In this document: positions 1-8,090 of the stretch, piece by piece
How the letters are laid out: every line of letters begins with the position of its first letter
Numbering within the stretch: the stretch's first letter is position 1
Source of the DNA: Streptomyces sp. rh34
GTDB lineage: Bacteria; Actinomycetota; Actinomycetes; Streptomycetales; Streptomycetaceae
Length of the DNA stretch: 64,000 nucleotides
Reading direction: 5' to 3'
Assembly (NCBI RefSeq): GCF_002551245.1
Contig: NZ_NTGZ01000003.1
Coordinates: 52,848-116,847, forward strand
Made by a program: the position numbers and the translations under genes
Notes under the pieces: model-generated
What the model saw: only the letters and a program-made list of their open reading frames with translations
What the model was told of the DNA's origin: nothing
Databases searched by the model: none

Positions 1-1
1 G

Positions 2-203
2 CCCGCGCCGTTCCTTCCAGGCTCGTTTCAGGACGCGGCGGCTGTACAGGTCGCTTCGGCGGTGGTGGAGTCTTCGGCGGGTAGTCCGGGGTGTGATCCA
101 GCACGAGTGCTCCCAGGATCGGCGCGGGTACCCATCGTAGAGGCGCGATTACCTGGCGGGACCAGAACTGTTCGCCGGGTGCTGGGGAGAGCCTTGTAGT
201 CAC
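2..203 (-). CDS. Possible partial gene running off the left edge
   Basis: An uninterrupted minus-strand frame starts at a GTG (201-203) and leaves the window after about 67 codons. It begins MTTRLSPAPGEQFWSRQ and later has a proline-rich stretch (DYPPKTPPPPKRP). I do not recognise the family, and no clear ribosome binding site precedes the GTG. It would be transcribed away from the CRISPR array. The other frames here are also partly open, as is common in high-GC DNA, so this could be spurious. It does not resemble Cas1, Cas2 or Cas6e. Confidence 0.3.
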   Translation of the reverse strand, partial: MTTRLSPAPGEQFWSRQVIAPLRWVPAPILGALVLDHTPDYPPKTPPPPKRPVQPPRPETSLEGTAR

Positions 204-293
204 GGCAGGAGAAAGCTGATGGTCGATATGTCGGATTCGGTGAAAGTGCTCGAGAATCACGCTTTCCCGCTGTAACGCTGCAGGTCAGGAAGT
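204..293 (+). promoter_or_regulatory. Probable CRISPR leader
   Basis: These 90 bases directly precede the first perfect repeat and are less GC-rich than the array, with GTGAAAGTGCT and AGAATCACGCTTTC stretches. The array decays at the opposite end (2796 onward), which in type I-E arrays marks the leader-distal side. The leader and promoter should therefore lie here, with transcription left to right. The exact promoter is not identified. Confidence 0.5.
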
Positions 294-2824
294 CTGCTCC
301 CCGCGCCCGCGGGGATGGTCCCTGGGTTCAGGCAGCCGAGCAGCGAGGAGACCTCTGCTCCCCGCGCCCGCGGGGATGGTCCCTGGGTGATGGCCGCGTC
401 GCATGGGTGGGAGCCCTGCTCCCCGCGCCCGCGGGGATGGTCCCTCCACCCCGGCCTGCCGCTGGACCGGAAGCTCCTGCTCCCCGCGCCCGCGGGGATG
501 GTCCCAGGGTGGAGCTGGCGGCCCGCGCCGACGTGTGCTGCTCCCCGCGCCCGCGGGGATGGTCCATCCCGCGGCGCTTCATGTCCGCCTTCCGGCGGCT
601 GCTCCCCGCGCCCGCGGGGATGGTCCCGCGGTCGGCCTCCGTGGCGTCGGGCGCGGGCGCTGCTCCCCGCGCCCGCGGGGATGGTCCCCAGACCATGGGC
701 CCGCAGGGCGGCGGCGCGGGCTGCTCCCCGCGCCCGCGGGGATGGTCCCCGGGCGTACTTCTCGTGCTCCCCCTGCGAGATCTGCTCCCCGCGCCCGCGG
801 GGATGGTCCCCGCGGTGACGGGCACGCGTGATACTGCGGGGCCTGCTCCCCGCGCCCGCGGGGATGGTCCCAGACTCGGCATCCGGGCGCTGGGAGGCGA
901 AGTCTGCTCCCCGCGCCCGCGGGGATGGTCCCGGCGGAGGCGGCGAGCTGCTGGGCTGCGGTGTCTGCTCCCCGCGCCCGCGGGGATGGTCCCGCGATGT
1001 CGTCGGCGTACTCGGCGATGAGGCTCTGCTCCCCGCGCCCGCGGGGATGGTCCCGGCAACGCCACGAAACGTGAGGGAACGTGAGACTGCTCCCCGCGCC
1101 CGCGGGGATGGTCCCTGGCCATGCGTCTCCAACTCGCGCACGCCTCCCTGCTCCCCGCGCCCGCGGGGATGGTCCCCAGTGGAGGCTGTCGTCAGGACGG
1201 TTCCACTCCTGCTCCCCGCGCCCGCGGGGATGGTCCCATCTGCCGGTCACGGCGAGGGTTCGCGATCGTCTGCTCCCCGCGCCCGCGGGGATGGTCCCCA
1301 GGCGTCGCAGCAGAAGCGGGCCGCCGAGAACTGCTCCCCGCGCCCGCGGGGATGGTCCCGACGAGCGGCAGGATCGGGGCGGACCACTTTCCTGCTCCCC
1401 GCGCCCGCGGGGATGGTCCCGGTGAGCCACCTGGTCCAGGCTGTAGTAGCCCCTGCTCCCCGCGCCCGCGGGGATGGTCCCGGGGTCTGACCTGCACAAA
1501 CGCCGAATCGGACCTGCTCCCCGCGCCCGCGGGGATGGTCCCGACGCGCTGTCGGACCAGGACGCCCGTATCTCCTGCTCCCCGCGCCCGCGGGGATGGT
1601 CCCGACGACGACCAGGACGACGAGGACGCTGGGCTCTGCTCCCCGCGCCCGCGGGGATGGTCCCGCCTGGGAGGCCAACCGATGAACGCCCGCAAGCTGC
1701 TCCCCGCGCCCGCGGGGATGGTCCCGCGCACCCAGGCGGCGGCCCGTGCGGTGAGACCTGCTCCCCGCGCCCGCGGGGATGGTCCCGGGGCCGGGGAGAT
1801 CGTGCAGCTGTGGCCGATCTGCTCCCCGCGCCCGCGGGGATGGTCCCCTTGGCGGGCCGTCCGTCCTGCGGATCCTGGACTGCTCCCCGCGCCCGCGGGG
1901 ATGGTCCCCAGTTCGGCACGATCGCCCAGCGCCTCAACGACTGCTCCCCGCGCCCGCGGGGATGGTCCCACCATCACCACAGCGAAGCTCGCCGCCGGGT
2001 CCTGCTCCCCGCGCCCGCGGGGATGGTCCCCGTCCCGGGTGGGCCATCAACGCGGGGACCGGCTGCTCCCCGCGCCCGCGGGGATGGTCCCGTCTCCGGG
2101 GGCAAGGTTCGACAGGCCCTCCAGCTGCTCCCCGCGCCCGCGGGGATGGTCCCGGGCCGGTGCGGACAGCGTCGACTCCCAGTACCTGCTCCCCGCGCCC
2201 GCGGGGATGGTCCCCGCAGCCTTACCCCCCGCCGGGAGCAGGAAATCTGCTCCCCGCGCCCGCGGGGATGGTCCCGCACGCCTGTACTCGGCGTTGGCTG
2301 CCAGCAGCTGCTCCCCGCGCCCGCGGGGATGGTCCCTGCTCAGCCTCGCTGAAGGCACGCTCCAGGTACTGCTCCCCGCGCCCGCGGGGATGGTCCGTAC
2401 GGGGGGACGACGTTGGGCGGCTTGCTGCCCTGCTCCCCGCGCCCGCGGGGATGGTCCCCGCGTCCTGGTATTTCGTCTCGGCCTCGGACGCTGCTCCCCG
2501 CGCCCGCGGGGATGGTCCCAACGGCTGGGTGCGCGACTCCGAGGCCGGTACCTGCTCCCCGCGCCCGCGGGGATGGTCCCGACCTCACCCTCCGCGCCTA
2601 CGTCAAGCTCCACTGCTCCCCGCGCCCGCGGGGATGGTCCCGCCGCCGCACGAGCAGCCGGGCCGGTCGCACGCTGCTCCCCGCGCCCGCGGGGATGGTC
2701 CCTGAGCCCACGCCAAAGCCCCGCCGGGACCTCACTGCTCCCCGCGCCCGCGGGGATGGTCCCTCGACGAGCCGTACGGAAAGGCGTACGTGGACCTGCT
2801 CCCCGCGCCCGCGGGGACCGGCGG
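294..2824 (+). CRISPR. Type I-E-like CRISPR array, 42 repeats and 41 spacers
   Basis: A 29-base repeat, starting CTGCTCCCCGCG, with a CCCCGCG/CGCGGGG stem and ending ATGGTCCC, recurs every 61 bases from 294, so spacers are 32 bases. The spacer between repeats 30 and 31 (2092-2124) is 33 bases, which shifts the phase by one. Repeat 35 (2369) has G instead of C as its last base (2397). Repeat 42 (2796) keeps only its first 22 bases and marks the trailer end. The repeat resembles the E. coli I-E repeat in length, stem and orientation. Near-perfect repeat conservation argues for recent activity. No cas gene was found in this window. Long open frames through the array on both strands are artefacts of the repeat. 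Confidence 0.98.
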
Positions 2825-2852
2825 TTCGTGAACTGGGCTTCACCGTGTGCGT

Positions 2853-2881
2853 GTGCTCTCCGTGCGAGCGGAGGTGAGCCG
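2853..2881 (+). repeat. Outlying degenerate CRISPR-like repeat of a different type
   Basis: The sequence GTGCTCTCCGTGCGAGCGGA followed by GGTGAGCCG lies 57 bases after the start of the last, degenerate array repeat. It has the I-E repeat architecture (TCTCCG/CGGAG-type stem), but it looks more like the common Streptomyces consensus GTGCTCCCCGCGCGAGCGGG than like the repeat of this array. It may be a fossil of an older array or of an ancestral repeat. Confidence 0.45.
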
Positions 2882-3443
2882 CCGGGTCCCCGCGACCACC
2901 CGAGGGCCCGGAGCCGCCGTGGCAGGCGGCTACCTCACCGCACGACGCCTGAAGCGCGGATCAACGTCGTGATCACACCGCCTGGTGCTGCCTGACCGGC
3001 ATCCTGCCCCGCACCACCAGTTCACGACTGTGACCCCGGCATCTGGGCCACGAAGCGGCGTGAGCCGTCGGTTTCGATCCGCCGTTCGCCTCAGCGAGCA
3101 CGTCGCCCGTACGCGCCCGTGCGCTTACGCGAAGTGCCGGGGTGTCCGGCCGGGGGAGGTGGGTGGAGCTCCCGGGCGGGCGGCGTGACGGCGGAAGCCC
3201 GGGAACTCCCCCTTGCGGCGCCAAGCTGCGCCGGATCAAAGCGCCATTGAAACCAGACCTTTCACCGGGTCGGGGTCTCCGGCCCGGGCGGCGCACCGCC
3301 CCGTGTGCCGGGTTCACTCCGGCGGTCCCGTCGAACAAGGCTCTGCAGTCGGGCAGGGCCGAAAGCAACGCCGATGTACTCCGGCCGGATCACGGCCAGC
3401 TTCTTCGTCAGCGGCGACATCGAGCAGGACCAGGCGCGAGCCG
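2882..3443. other. No gene recognised
   Basis: Both strands have open frames here, but they are rich in Arg, Pro and Gly and show no domain or ribosome binding site. A short hairpin (GCCGCC/GGCGGC) lies near 2912. I see no convincing gene. Confidence 0.5.
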
Positions 3444-3767
3444 TCAGGCTGGCCGGCCGGTCGTGCGGTGGTGTTCCGCGTTGATGCGCTGGGCTTCTTC
3501 GAGCTGGTCCTCGAGGATGACGATGCGGCAGGCGGCCTCGATGGGGGTGCCCTGGTCGACGAGCTCACGGGCGCGGGCGGCGATGCGCAGCTGGTAGCGG
3601 GAGTAGCGGCGGTGGCCGCCCTCGGAGCGCAGGGGGGTGATGAGGCGGGCTTCGCCGATCGCCCGGAGGAAGCCGTGGGTGGTGCCGAGCATCTCGGCGG
3701 CCCGGCCCATGGTGTAGGCGGGGTAGTCGTCGTCATCGAGACGGCCGAACGAATCGTTAGCTGTCAC
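3444..3767 (-). CDS. MerR-like helix-turn-helix regulator
   Basis: A 107-residue protein with a MerR-type winged-helix DNA-binding domain. YTMGRAAEMLGTT (about residues 18-30) is the HTH, EGGHRRYSRYQL (about 49-60) is the wing signature, and an amphipathic helix (EAACRIVILEDQLEEAQRIN) follows for dimerisation. The protein is short and has no effector domain, like the small MerR/BldC-like regulators common in Streptomyces accessory DNA. The start is a GTG, and the conserved N-terminus MTANDSFGRLDDDD supports it. It faces the plus-strand gene cluster beginning near 3773 and may regulate it. That target is inference. Confidence 0.85.
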   Translation of the reverse strand: MTANDSFGRLDDDDYPAYTMGRAAEMLGTTHGFLRAIGEARLITPLRSEGGHRRYSRYQLRIAARARELVDQGTPIEAACRIVILEDQLEEAQRINAEHHRTTGRPA

Positions 3768-3772
3768 CGCTC

Positions 3773-4015
3773 AACGACGCTGGTGCCCGCCCGGGGGCAC
3801 GGGCAGGAGCGCTGCACCGGCTGGCCGCGCTCAACGAGGAGATCGCCGCCCTGTACGAGGAGCTGACCGGCGCCGAGCCGGAACTTGGCGACGAGCACCG
3901 CAACAGCGCCGAACGAGCCCGCAGCAGCGTTACCACCAACCGTCAGTACGCCGAACTGCTTGCCGCCTCGGCCGAAGCGGCGTCGGCGAACACCTCCTCG
4001 GAAGGAACCCGATGA
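3773..4015 (+). pseudogene. 5'-truncated small coding remnant
   Basis: A clean coding-like frame (helical RLAALNEEIAALYEELTG, then a hydrophilic Ala/Ser-rich tail) ends at a TGA that overlaps the next start as ATGA. No ATG, GTG or TTG opens the frame, and an in-frame TAG lies at 3758. Its left edge meets the start of the MerR-like gene. The most likely reading is the 3' part of a gene whose beginning was lost by recombination. A CTG start at 3761 is the alternative. Function unknown. Confidence 0.5.
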
Positions 4016-4488
4016 CCCGTTACGTCACCCCCGGCCGCGCTGCCTTCCTCGCCCCGGCAGCGATCCTGGAGTTCGCCGACGACCTCCGTCCCGCCGACGT
4101 CGGGCCGCTGCAGGACTTCCTCGCCGCGCGCCTCGGCGAGATCGCCCGGGCGCAGCCGGAGGGAACCGAGGCCCGCTGGGTCGCCGAGCAGCTCGCCCGG
4201 ACCATCGACGCCGACTGCCGCGATCTCGACAACGCCCTGGTCTCCTGGGAGGTCGAGCTCACCGAGGGGAACATCGACCGGGTGGGGCTCGTGCAGACCC
4301 TTCGCCAGAGTCTGCCGACCGAGTGGAACCGGCTCGTGGAGATCGCTCAGCGCTTCGCCGACCACCCCGACCACCTCCCTCGCTGGCTCCGCCTGCGCTA
4401 CAGCTGCGCCGAGCACGCTGAGTTCGTGGAGCAGCGCACCGGCGACGCGAGCGATGGCGGCATCTCGCACACCACCGCCGAGGGATGA
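4012..4488 (+). CDS. Hypothetical protein (158 aa)
   Basis: The start ATG overlaps the upstream stop (ATGA) and is preceded by GGAAGGA, a good ribosome binding site. The product is soluble and mostly helical, with acidic segments (LEFADDLRPADVGPLQDFL, then SLPTEWNRLVEIAQRFADHP). No catalytic motif is visible and I do not recognise the family. It is the second member of a plus-strand run with the 3773, 4567 and 5070 frames, a layout typical of plasmid or integrative-element modules in Streptomyces. Confidence 0.7.
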   Translation: MTRYVTPGRAAFLAPAAILEFADDLRPADVGPLQDFLAARLGEIARAQPEGTEARWVAEQLARTIDADCRDLDNALVSWEVELTEGNIDRVGLVQTLRQSLPTEWNRLVEIAQRFADHPDHLPRWLRLRYSCAEHAEFVEQRTGDASDGGISHTTAEG

Positions 4489-4566
4489 GACAGCAGAAGC
4501 GGGAACAGAGGAACCGGTCGGCCGGGGGCTGAATCGTCCGCGACAACCAGAGGAGGGCACCCACTC

Positions 4567-5073
4567 GTGAGCAACAACTACCAGCCGGACGGTCAGGACG
4601 GCCTGCCCGGCATCGACACCGTCGTGCCGGTCGGCCTGCACCAGATCTGGCGTGAGTGCGAGAGCCGTTCCCTCCTGCGTACGAACCGGTACGACCCGCC
4701 CGAGGCGTCCACCGACCCGGCCACAGCGGTCGGCGTCGAGGTCGTCCGCGTACGCGTGGACGACGAGGGCATGGAGTGGCCCTCCCCCTCCACCGCCCGC
4801 ACCGTCACCCACGCCTGGCTGCGCACCCACTGCACCTACCTGCCCCCGTCCCAGCCCCCGTCGGCGGACGACGGCGGGCGCCTGGAGCAACTGCGCCGCG
4901 CCCTGGACGAACTGGCCGAGGCCGCAGGTCCCGAGGGGGCGACGGCCGCCGCCGCCGCCCGCGAGGCCCTGGCCGAACTGGCCGACCACCACCACCGCGA
5001 GGGCCGCCGACTGCGCGGCGCCCGCCACCAGGCCCACCGACAGGGCTTCCACCGGGGACGGAGGACACGGTGA
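4567..5073 (+). CDS. Hypothetical protein (168 aa)
   Basis: GTG start preceded by an AGGAGGG ribosome binding site. The N-terminal half is soluble and beta-like (VGVEVVRVRVDDEGMEWP). The C-terminal half is Ala/Glu/Arg-rich and probably helical (RRALDELAEAAGPEG...), ending in a basic tail. The stop overlaps the start of the 48-residue gene that follows, implying translational coupling. Family not recognised. Confidence 0.7.
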   Translation: MSNNYQPDGQDGLPGIDTVVPVGLHQIWRECESRSLLRTNRYDPPEASTDPATAVGVEVVRVRVDDEGMEWPSPSTARTVTHAWLRTHCTYLPPSQPPSADDGGRLEQLRRALDELAEAAGPEGATAAAAAREALAELADHHHREGRRLRGARHQAHRQGFHRGRRTR

Positions 5074-5216
5074 ACACACATCCCCCGGCCCTGGACCCGG
5101 CGGCCGCCGAGCGCCAGGAACTCATCGAGCGGTGGGCCGAGCGCCACGGCTTCGACGCCGCCCGCCGCTTGCTGCGGGCAGTCAGGAAGGACGTCGCTGC
5201 GGTTCCACAGCCCTGA
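5070..5216 (+). CDS. Small hypothetical protein (48 aa)
   Basis: GTG start overlapping the previous stop (GTGA). The peptide has a helical, charged centre (AAAERQELIERWAERHGFDA). It has the size and charge of small DNA-associated or accessory plasmid proteins, but no motif fixes a function. It ends tail to tail with, and overlaps by 35 bases, the minus-strand gene at 5182. Confidence 0.55.
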   Translation: MNTHPPALDPAAAERQELIERWAERHGFDAARRLLRAVRKDVAAVPQP

Positions 5217-5742
5217 GCAGGCACTCGCGGTCATCCACGCTGATCAGTCCGTCCCGAAGGGCCCCGTCCTCCAGCAATGCGCGCAGGGCGGAAGCGTGTG
5301 CGGCGAAGGCGGCCCTGCACCACTCGCGTTCCGGGTGATCGGAGTCCTTGCCGAACAGCAGCACCTGGAGTTCATCGTCGGCATCGACGGACGAAGACAG
5401 ATCCGCGGCGACGACCAGGAAGTCGACCAATCCGGACCGCACCGCGATGTCAGGGACGGCTGCCAGGCGAATCAGGAAGGGCAGGACGGCCGGCATCACG
5501 GCGCTCACGTGAAAGACACTGTTCATCAGGACGTTCTCCAGCACGGGCAGAGCCGCAGGGCCGGCTACCTCATCCAGGAGACCGCGGAGCAGGACCGGGA
5601 CCCCGGCAGGGCACCCGGGAATCTGCGACCAACCGACGTCAGCGCAGCCCAGCAGCGCGGGGTGGTCGCCTGCAGCCTGCTCCATCTGCGGATACTCGCG
5701 GAGGAACCGGGCAACGGCAGCCTCTTTGACCGCCGCGTCCAT
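5182..5742 (-). CDS. Hypothetical HEAT-like helical protein
   Basis: About 186 residues dominated by hydrophobic helices, with short repeats of the form LPVLENVLMN...VMPAVLPFLIRLAAVP...VRSGLVDFLVVAADL. The spacing resembles HEAT-type repeats found in many Streptomyces proteins of immunity-like or unknown role. The start could be the ATG at 5742 (MDAAVKEA) or the ATG at 5751 (MCVMDA), and ribosome binding sites do not decide between them. The protein at 51247-52029 has the same flavour (ALPHLVRLAPG) but is longer and ends in CxxC motifs. Confidence 0.65.
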   Translation of the reverse strand: MDAAVKEAAVARFLREYPQMEQAAGDHPALLGCADVGWSQIPGCPAGVPVLLRGLLDEVAGPAALPVLENVLMNSVFHVSAVMPAVLPFLIRLAAVPDIAVRSGLVDFLVVAADLSSSVDADDELQVLLFGKDSDHPEREWCRAAFAAHASALRALLEDGALRDGLISVDDRECLLRAVEPQRRPS

Positions 5743-5934
5743 CACACACATCTCTCACCCCTGCTCCCACGCCCCGCCCCGAACGACGTCCGCAGGACGG
5801 AACTCTTCCCGGGGCGGGCGCCCGACGCAAGCGTCAGGTCAGTAGCCGCCACCTCCCGCTCCGGGGTAACGGCGCCCCAGCCCGGCACTGGATTCCGGGA
5901 CAGCCTTTAGCCAGATCGGCGGCTGGCCTGCCGG

Positions 5935-6462
5935 CTACCCGGCGTGTGCTGGGCAAAGGTTGAACACTGGTGGATTCTCGAAGAGATCCCGCTGGGCGTT
6001 GTAGACCGCCTCCCAGAGCTCGGGCTCGTACGGGTGGACGACGACAGGCTCCTCGGCGCTCATCCCGCCCTCGGCGGGTTGGATGTACGGGAACCTGTGC
6101 CGGGCCGCCGCTACCCGTGGATCCGTGCCTGGAAAGAACCCGACTGAGGGATTCACCCAGACGCGCGCTACCCCGTCGACATTTCCGTCGAGCGCCAGGA
6201 ATTCGTGCTCGACGAACCAGTCCACCTCGGCGCGCAACTGCTCGACGCTCACCTCGATTTCCATCGCCTTTTCGGTGAAGTCGAGTTGGATCGGCTTGTC
6301 GCCTTCGAGGTCGGTACAGATCATCACGAGAATCCGCAGCGTGTCGGGACGCTTGCGACTCCCTCTCTTGCCGCCGCTCTGGTGCAGACGCAGGTGTGAG
6401 GCGGCCATAAGGCCCGGACCAGTAGAGATGCCAAAATCGCATCCGCAGGAGCTCATATCCAT
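5935..6462 (-). CDS. Winged-helix RepL-like protein
   Basis: About 175 residues. RPDTLRILVMICTDLEGDKP, then IEVSVEQLRAEVDWFVEHEFL, then ARVWVNPSVGFFPGTDPR follow the order helix / HTH / wing with a terminal V-NP motif, as in RepL-like and related winged-helix replication or regulatory proteins. The tail (AEEPVVVHPYEPELWEAVYN) is acidic. A role in plasmid replication or copy control is inferred from fold similarity only. Starts at 6462 and 6456 are both possible. Confidence 0.6.
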   Translation of the reverse strand: MDMSSCGCDFGISTGPGLMAASHLRLHQSGGKRGSRKRPDTLRILVMICTDLEGDKPIQLDFTEKAMEIEVSVEQLRAEVDWFVEHEFLALDGNVDGVARVWVNPSVGFFPGTDPRVAAARHRFPYIQPAEGGMSAEEPVVVHPYEPELWEAVYNAQRDLFENPPVFNLCPAHAG

Positions 6463-6913
6463 CAACCAAGCTCAGCCGCACCCTTCGTTGCTACCGCCAT
6501 TCGTGCCCACTCCAGCAGTCCGCAGGCGAGATGTGAGCCTCGCACTGCCCGCGCAACCTCCTCGACTAGTGCGCTGGGACAGACGGGTGGTGGGCAAGCG
6601 TTGGTCTCGACGAGGAGGACGTTGTGCCGTGTGGGTGCAGCTCCACGGCGGTGGTCACGCCGGCTGCGGCGGGCCCGCTGGGGAACCGAGGGCTCACCCC
6701 AAAGTTCGGGCCCGGCAACCTTTGGTGCAGCACGTCGTTATCACCGTAATTCGGGTGATTCGGATAGGGGGCAACGTGCCGAAGTCGCGGAGCGGCAGGG
6801 TGCCGAGGGCCCGGAAGCGGCGCGCACGGGACCGTGGCCCACGGAGGGAAGTGCATCGCCGGCTCGCGGCTCCCCGACGTGAGCCGCGACCGAGGCACCC
6901 GGACTACGGGAAA
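6463..6913. other. No gene recognised upstream of the 6914 frame
   Basis: The plus frame of the next gene stays open through this stretch, but its composition (runs of Arg, Gly and Pro) is not protein-like. No domain or ribosome binding site is visible, and I see no gene on the minus strand. Confidence 0.45.
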
Positions 6914-7312
6914 GTGTGTCCTGCCTCCGTCCTTTTCGACGAGTTCGGGGAGGACGGTGCCGAGTGGCTGCAGGAAGAGTACGAGCGGCCCTTGACGATC
7001 CCGGAGTTCAAGCTGGAACGCGGTATCCGCCGGGACGAGTTCCTGATGGACGATCCGTTCACCGGGCCGAGGGTCGAGACCGCCGAAATGCTCAGCAGGG
7101 TGATCGTGATGACGTCTGACGTCATTCTGACGCTGGCAGAGAATCAGAACGTGCTCAGCGTGGAGGCGGCCCGCGAGGTCGCGGAGATGAGAGCGCTGCC
7201 CCCTGTCGACCATGCCGCCGAGGGATTCGACATCGTACGGGAAGCCTTTGCTGTCGGGGCCATCTTCCTCAACGACCGCGACATGTGGGACTTCGGCGAG
7301 TACGGGTTGTAG
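6914..7312 (+). CDS. Hypothetical protein (132 aa)
   Basis: A soluble acidic protein. Typical coding composition begins at GTG 6914 (VLFDEFGEDGAEWLQEEYER) and continues through helices (EMLSRVIVMTSDVILTLAEN, AREVAEMRALPP) to FLNDRDMWDFGEYGL. No catalytic motif is visible and the family is not recognised. The upstream extension was rejected on composition. The 5' end could also be a recombination scar, since no strong ribosome binding site precedes the GTG. Confidence 0.6.
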   Translation: MCPASVLFDEFGEDGAEWLQEEYERPLTIPEFKLERGIRRDEFLMDDPFTGPRVETAEMLSRVIVMTSDVILTLAENQNVLSVEAAREVAEMRALPPVDHAAEGFDIVREAFAVGAIFLNDRDMWDFGEYGL

Positions 7313-7317
7313 CGGGA

Positions 7318-7977
7318 TCAGGTTCTCGCCTGCGGAATCGAAGGGCGGCAGATCTTGCACAGCTTGTACTGCGCGCCGCCGCGTGGCCCGGTACGAGTGG
7401 CGATCCACTGCGCCACGTCCTCGGGAGTGAGCATCGTCATGTGGGTTGCCCAGCCGGAGTTGGTCACGTGCTCGTGAGCGAAGGACCGCAGGTCCTGTGC
7501 CTCGTTTCGCGTCCAGTCGGGGCTTCGAGAGCCGATTCCCCGCTGCGCTTCGGAGCACGCCGCCCTGTGCAGGGTGTGCTTGCCGCGGACATACGGGTAG
7601 TTGTCCGGGTCCTGGAACCGTTGCCGTTCCACGTGGGTCCGTGCGGCGAGCGCGGCGAATTCCTCCTTCGCTCCGTCACACACGGTGCAACCTTCGGATG
7701 GGCAGTCCGCACCCCAAGGGGTTTCGCCTTCCTCATCCTCTCCGTAATCCGTGCGGATGTTCTCGGCCACGCTTTCCAGAAGCCGCACCAGCCGATCTGC
7801 AGATGTCTTCCCCTCGTCTACAAGGCGGATCATTTCAATGACTGCGGGAACCTCGATGGCCATCCCCCAACCGGTCTTGCCGCGCCGGACCGGGCTGTAA
7901 ATTGCTTCCCCGAAGTACTCCACCTCTTTCAGCTGAGTTTCACCGATAGTGACATTGATGCGTCCGCTGTACGGCAC
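7318..7977 (-). CDS. Hypothetical protein with cysteine clusters
   Basis: 219 residues from a GTG start. The N-terminal half is a beta-like domain (SGRINVTIGETQLKEVEYFG). The C-terminal half has CPSEGCTVC, a HTLHRAAC segment and a terminal CKICRP, which could bind zinc. It lies 113 bases downstream of the two zinc-ribbon paralogues at 8091 and 9997 on the same strand, so it may belong to the same transcription unit. The motif R-G-K-H-T-L-H-R-x-x-C resembles small metal-binding domains, but I cannot name the family. Confidence 0.65.
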   Translation of the reverse strand: MPYSGRINVTIGETQLKEVEYFGEAIYSPVRRGKTGWGMAIEVPAVIEMIRLVDEGKTSADRLVRLLESVAENIRTDYGEDEEGETPWGADCPSEGCTVCDGAKEEFAALAARTHVERQRFQDPDNYPYVRGKHTLHRAACSEAQRGIGSRSPDWTRNEAQDLRSFAHEHVTNSGWATHMTMLTPEDVAQWIATRTGPRGGAQYKLCKICRPSIPQART

Positions 7978-8090
7978 GGGACCTTCGCCTTCCTGATCTG
8001 TGGAGCAGTCGCGGAACGAATCCTGCCCGGCCCGATCGTTCAGTCGGACCGGAGGACGAAGCGGGCAGGGGGTGAGTCCCGGGTGATCCT

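Noticed and set aside
257..2995. Many long open frames through the CRISPR array on both strands
   Set aside because: They translate the 61-base period into repeated peptides such as PRARGDGP and RGRGEQ. They are artefacts of a stop-free repeat, not genes.
1..3443. Search for cas genes next to the array
   Set aside because: No frame in this window shows Cas1, Cas2, Cas3, Cas5-8 or Cas6e motifs. If present they must lie left of position 1.
6083..6913. Upstream extension of the 6914 gene
   Set aside because: The frame stays open but is Arg/Gly/Pro-rich with no domain; normal coding composition begins only near 6914.
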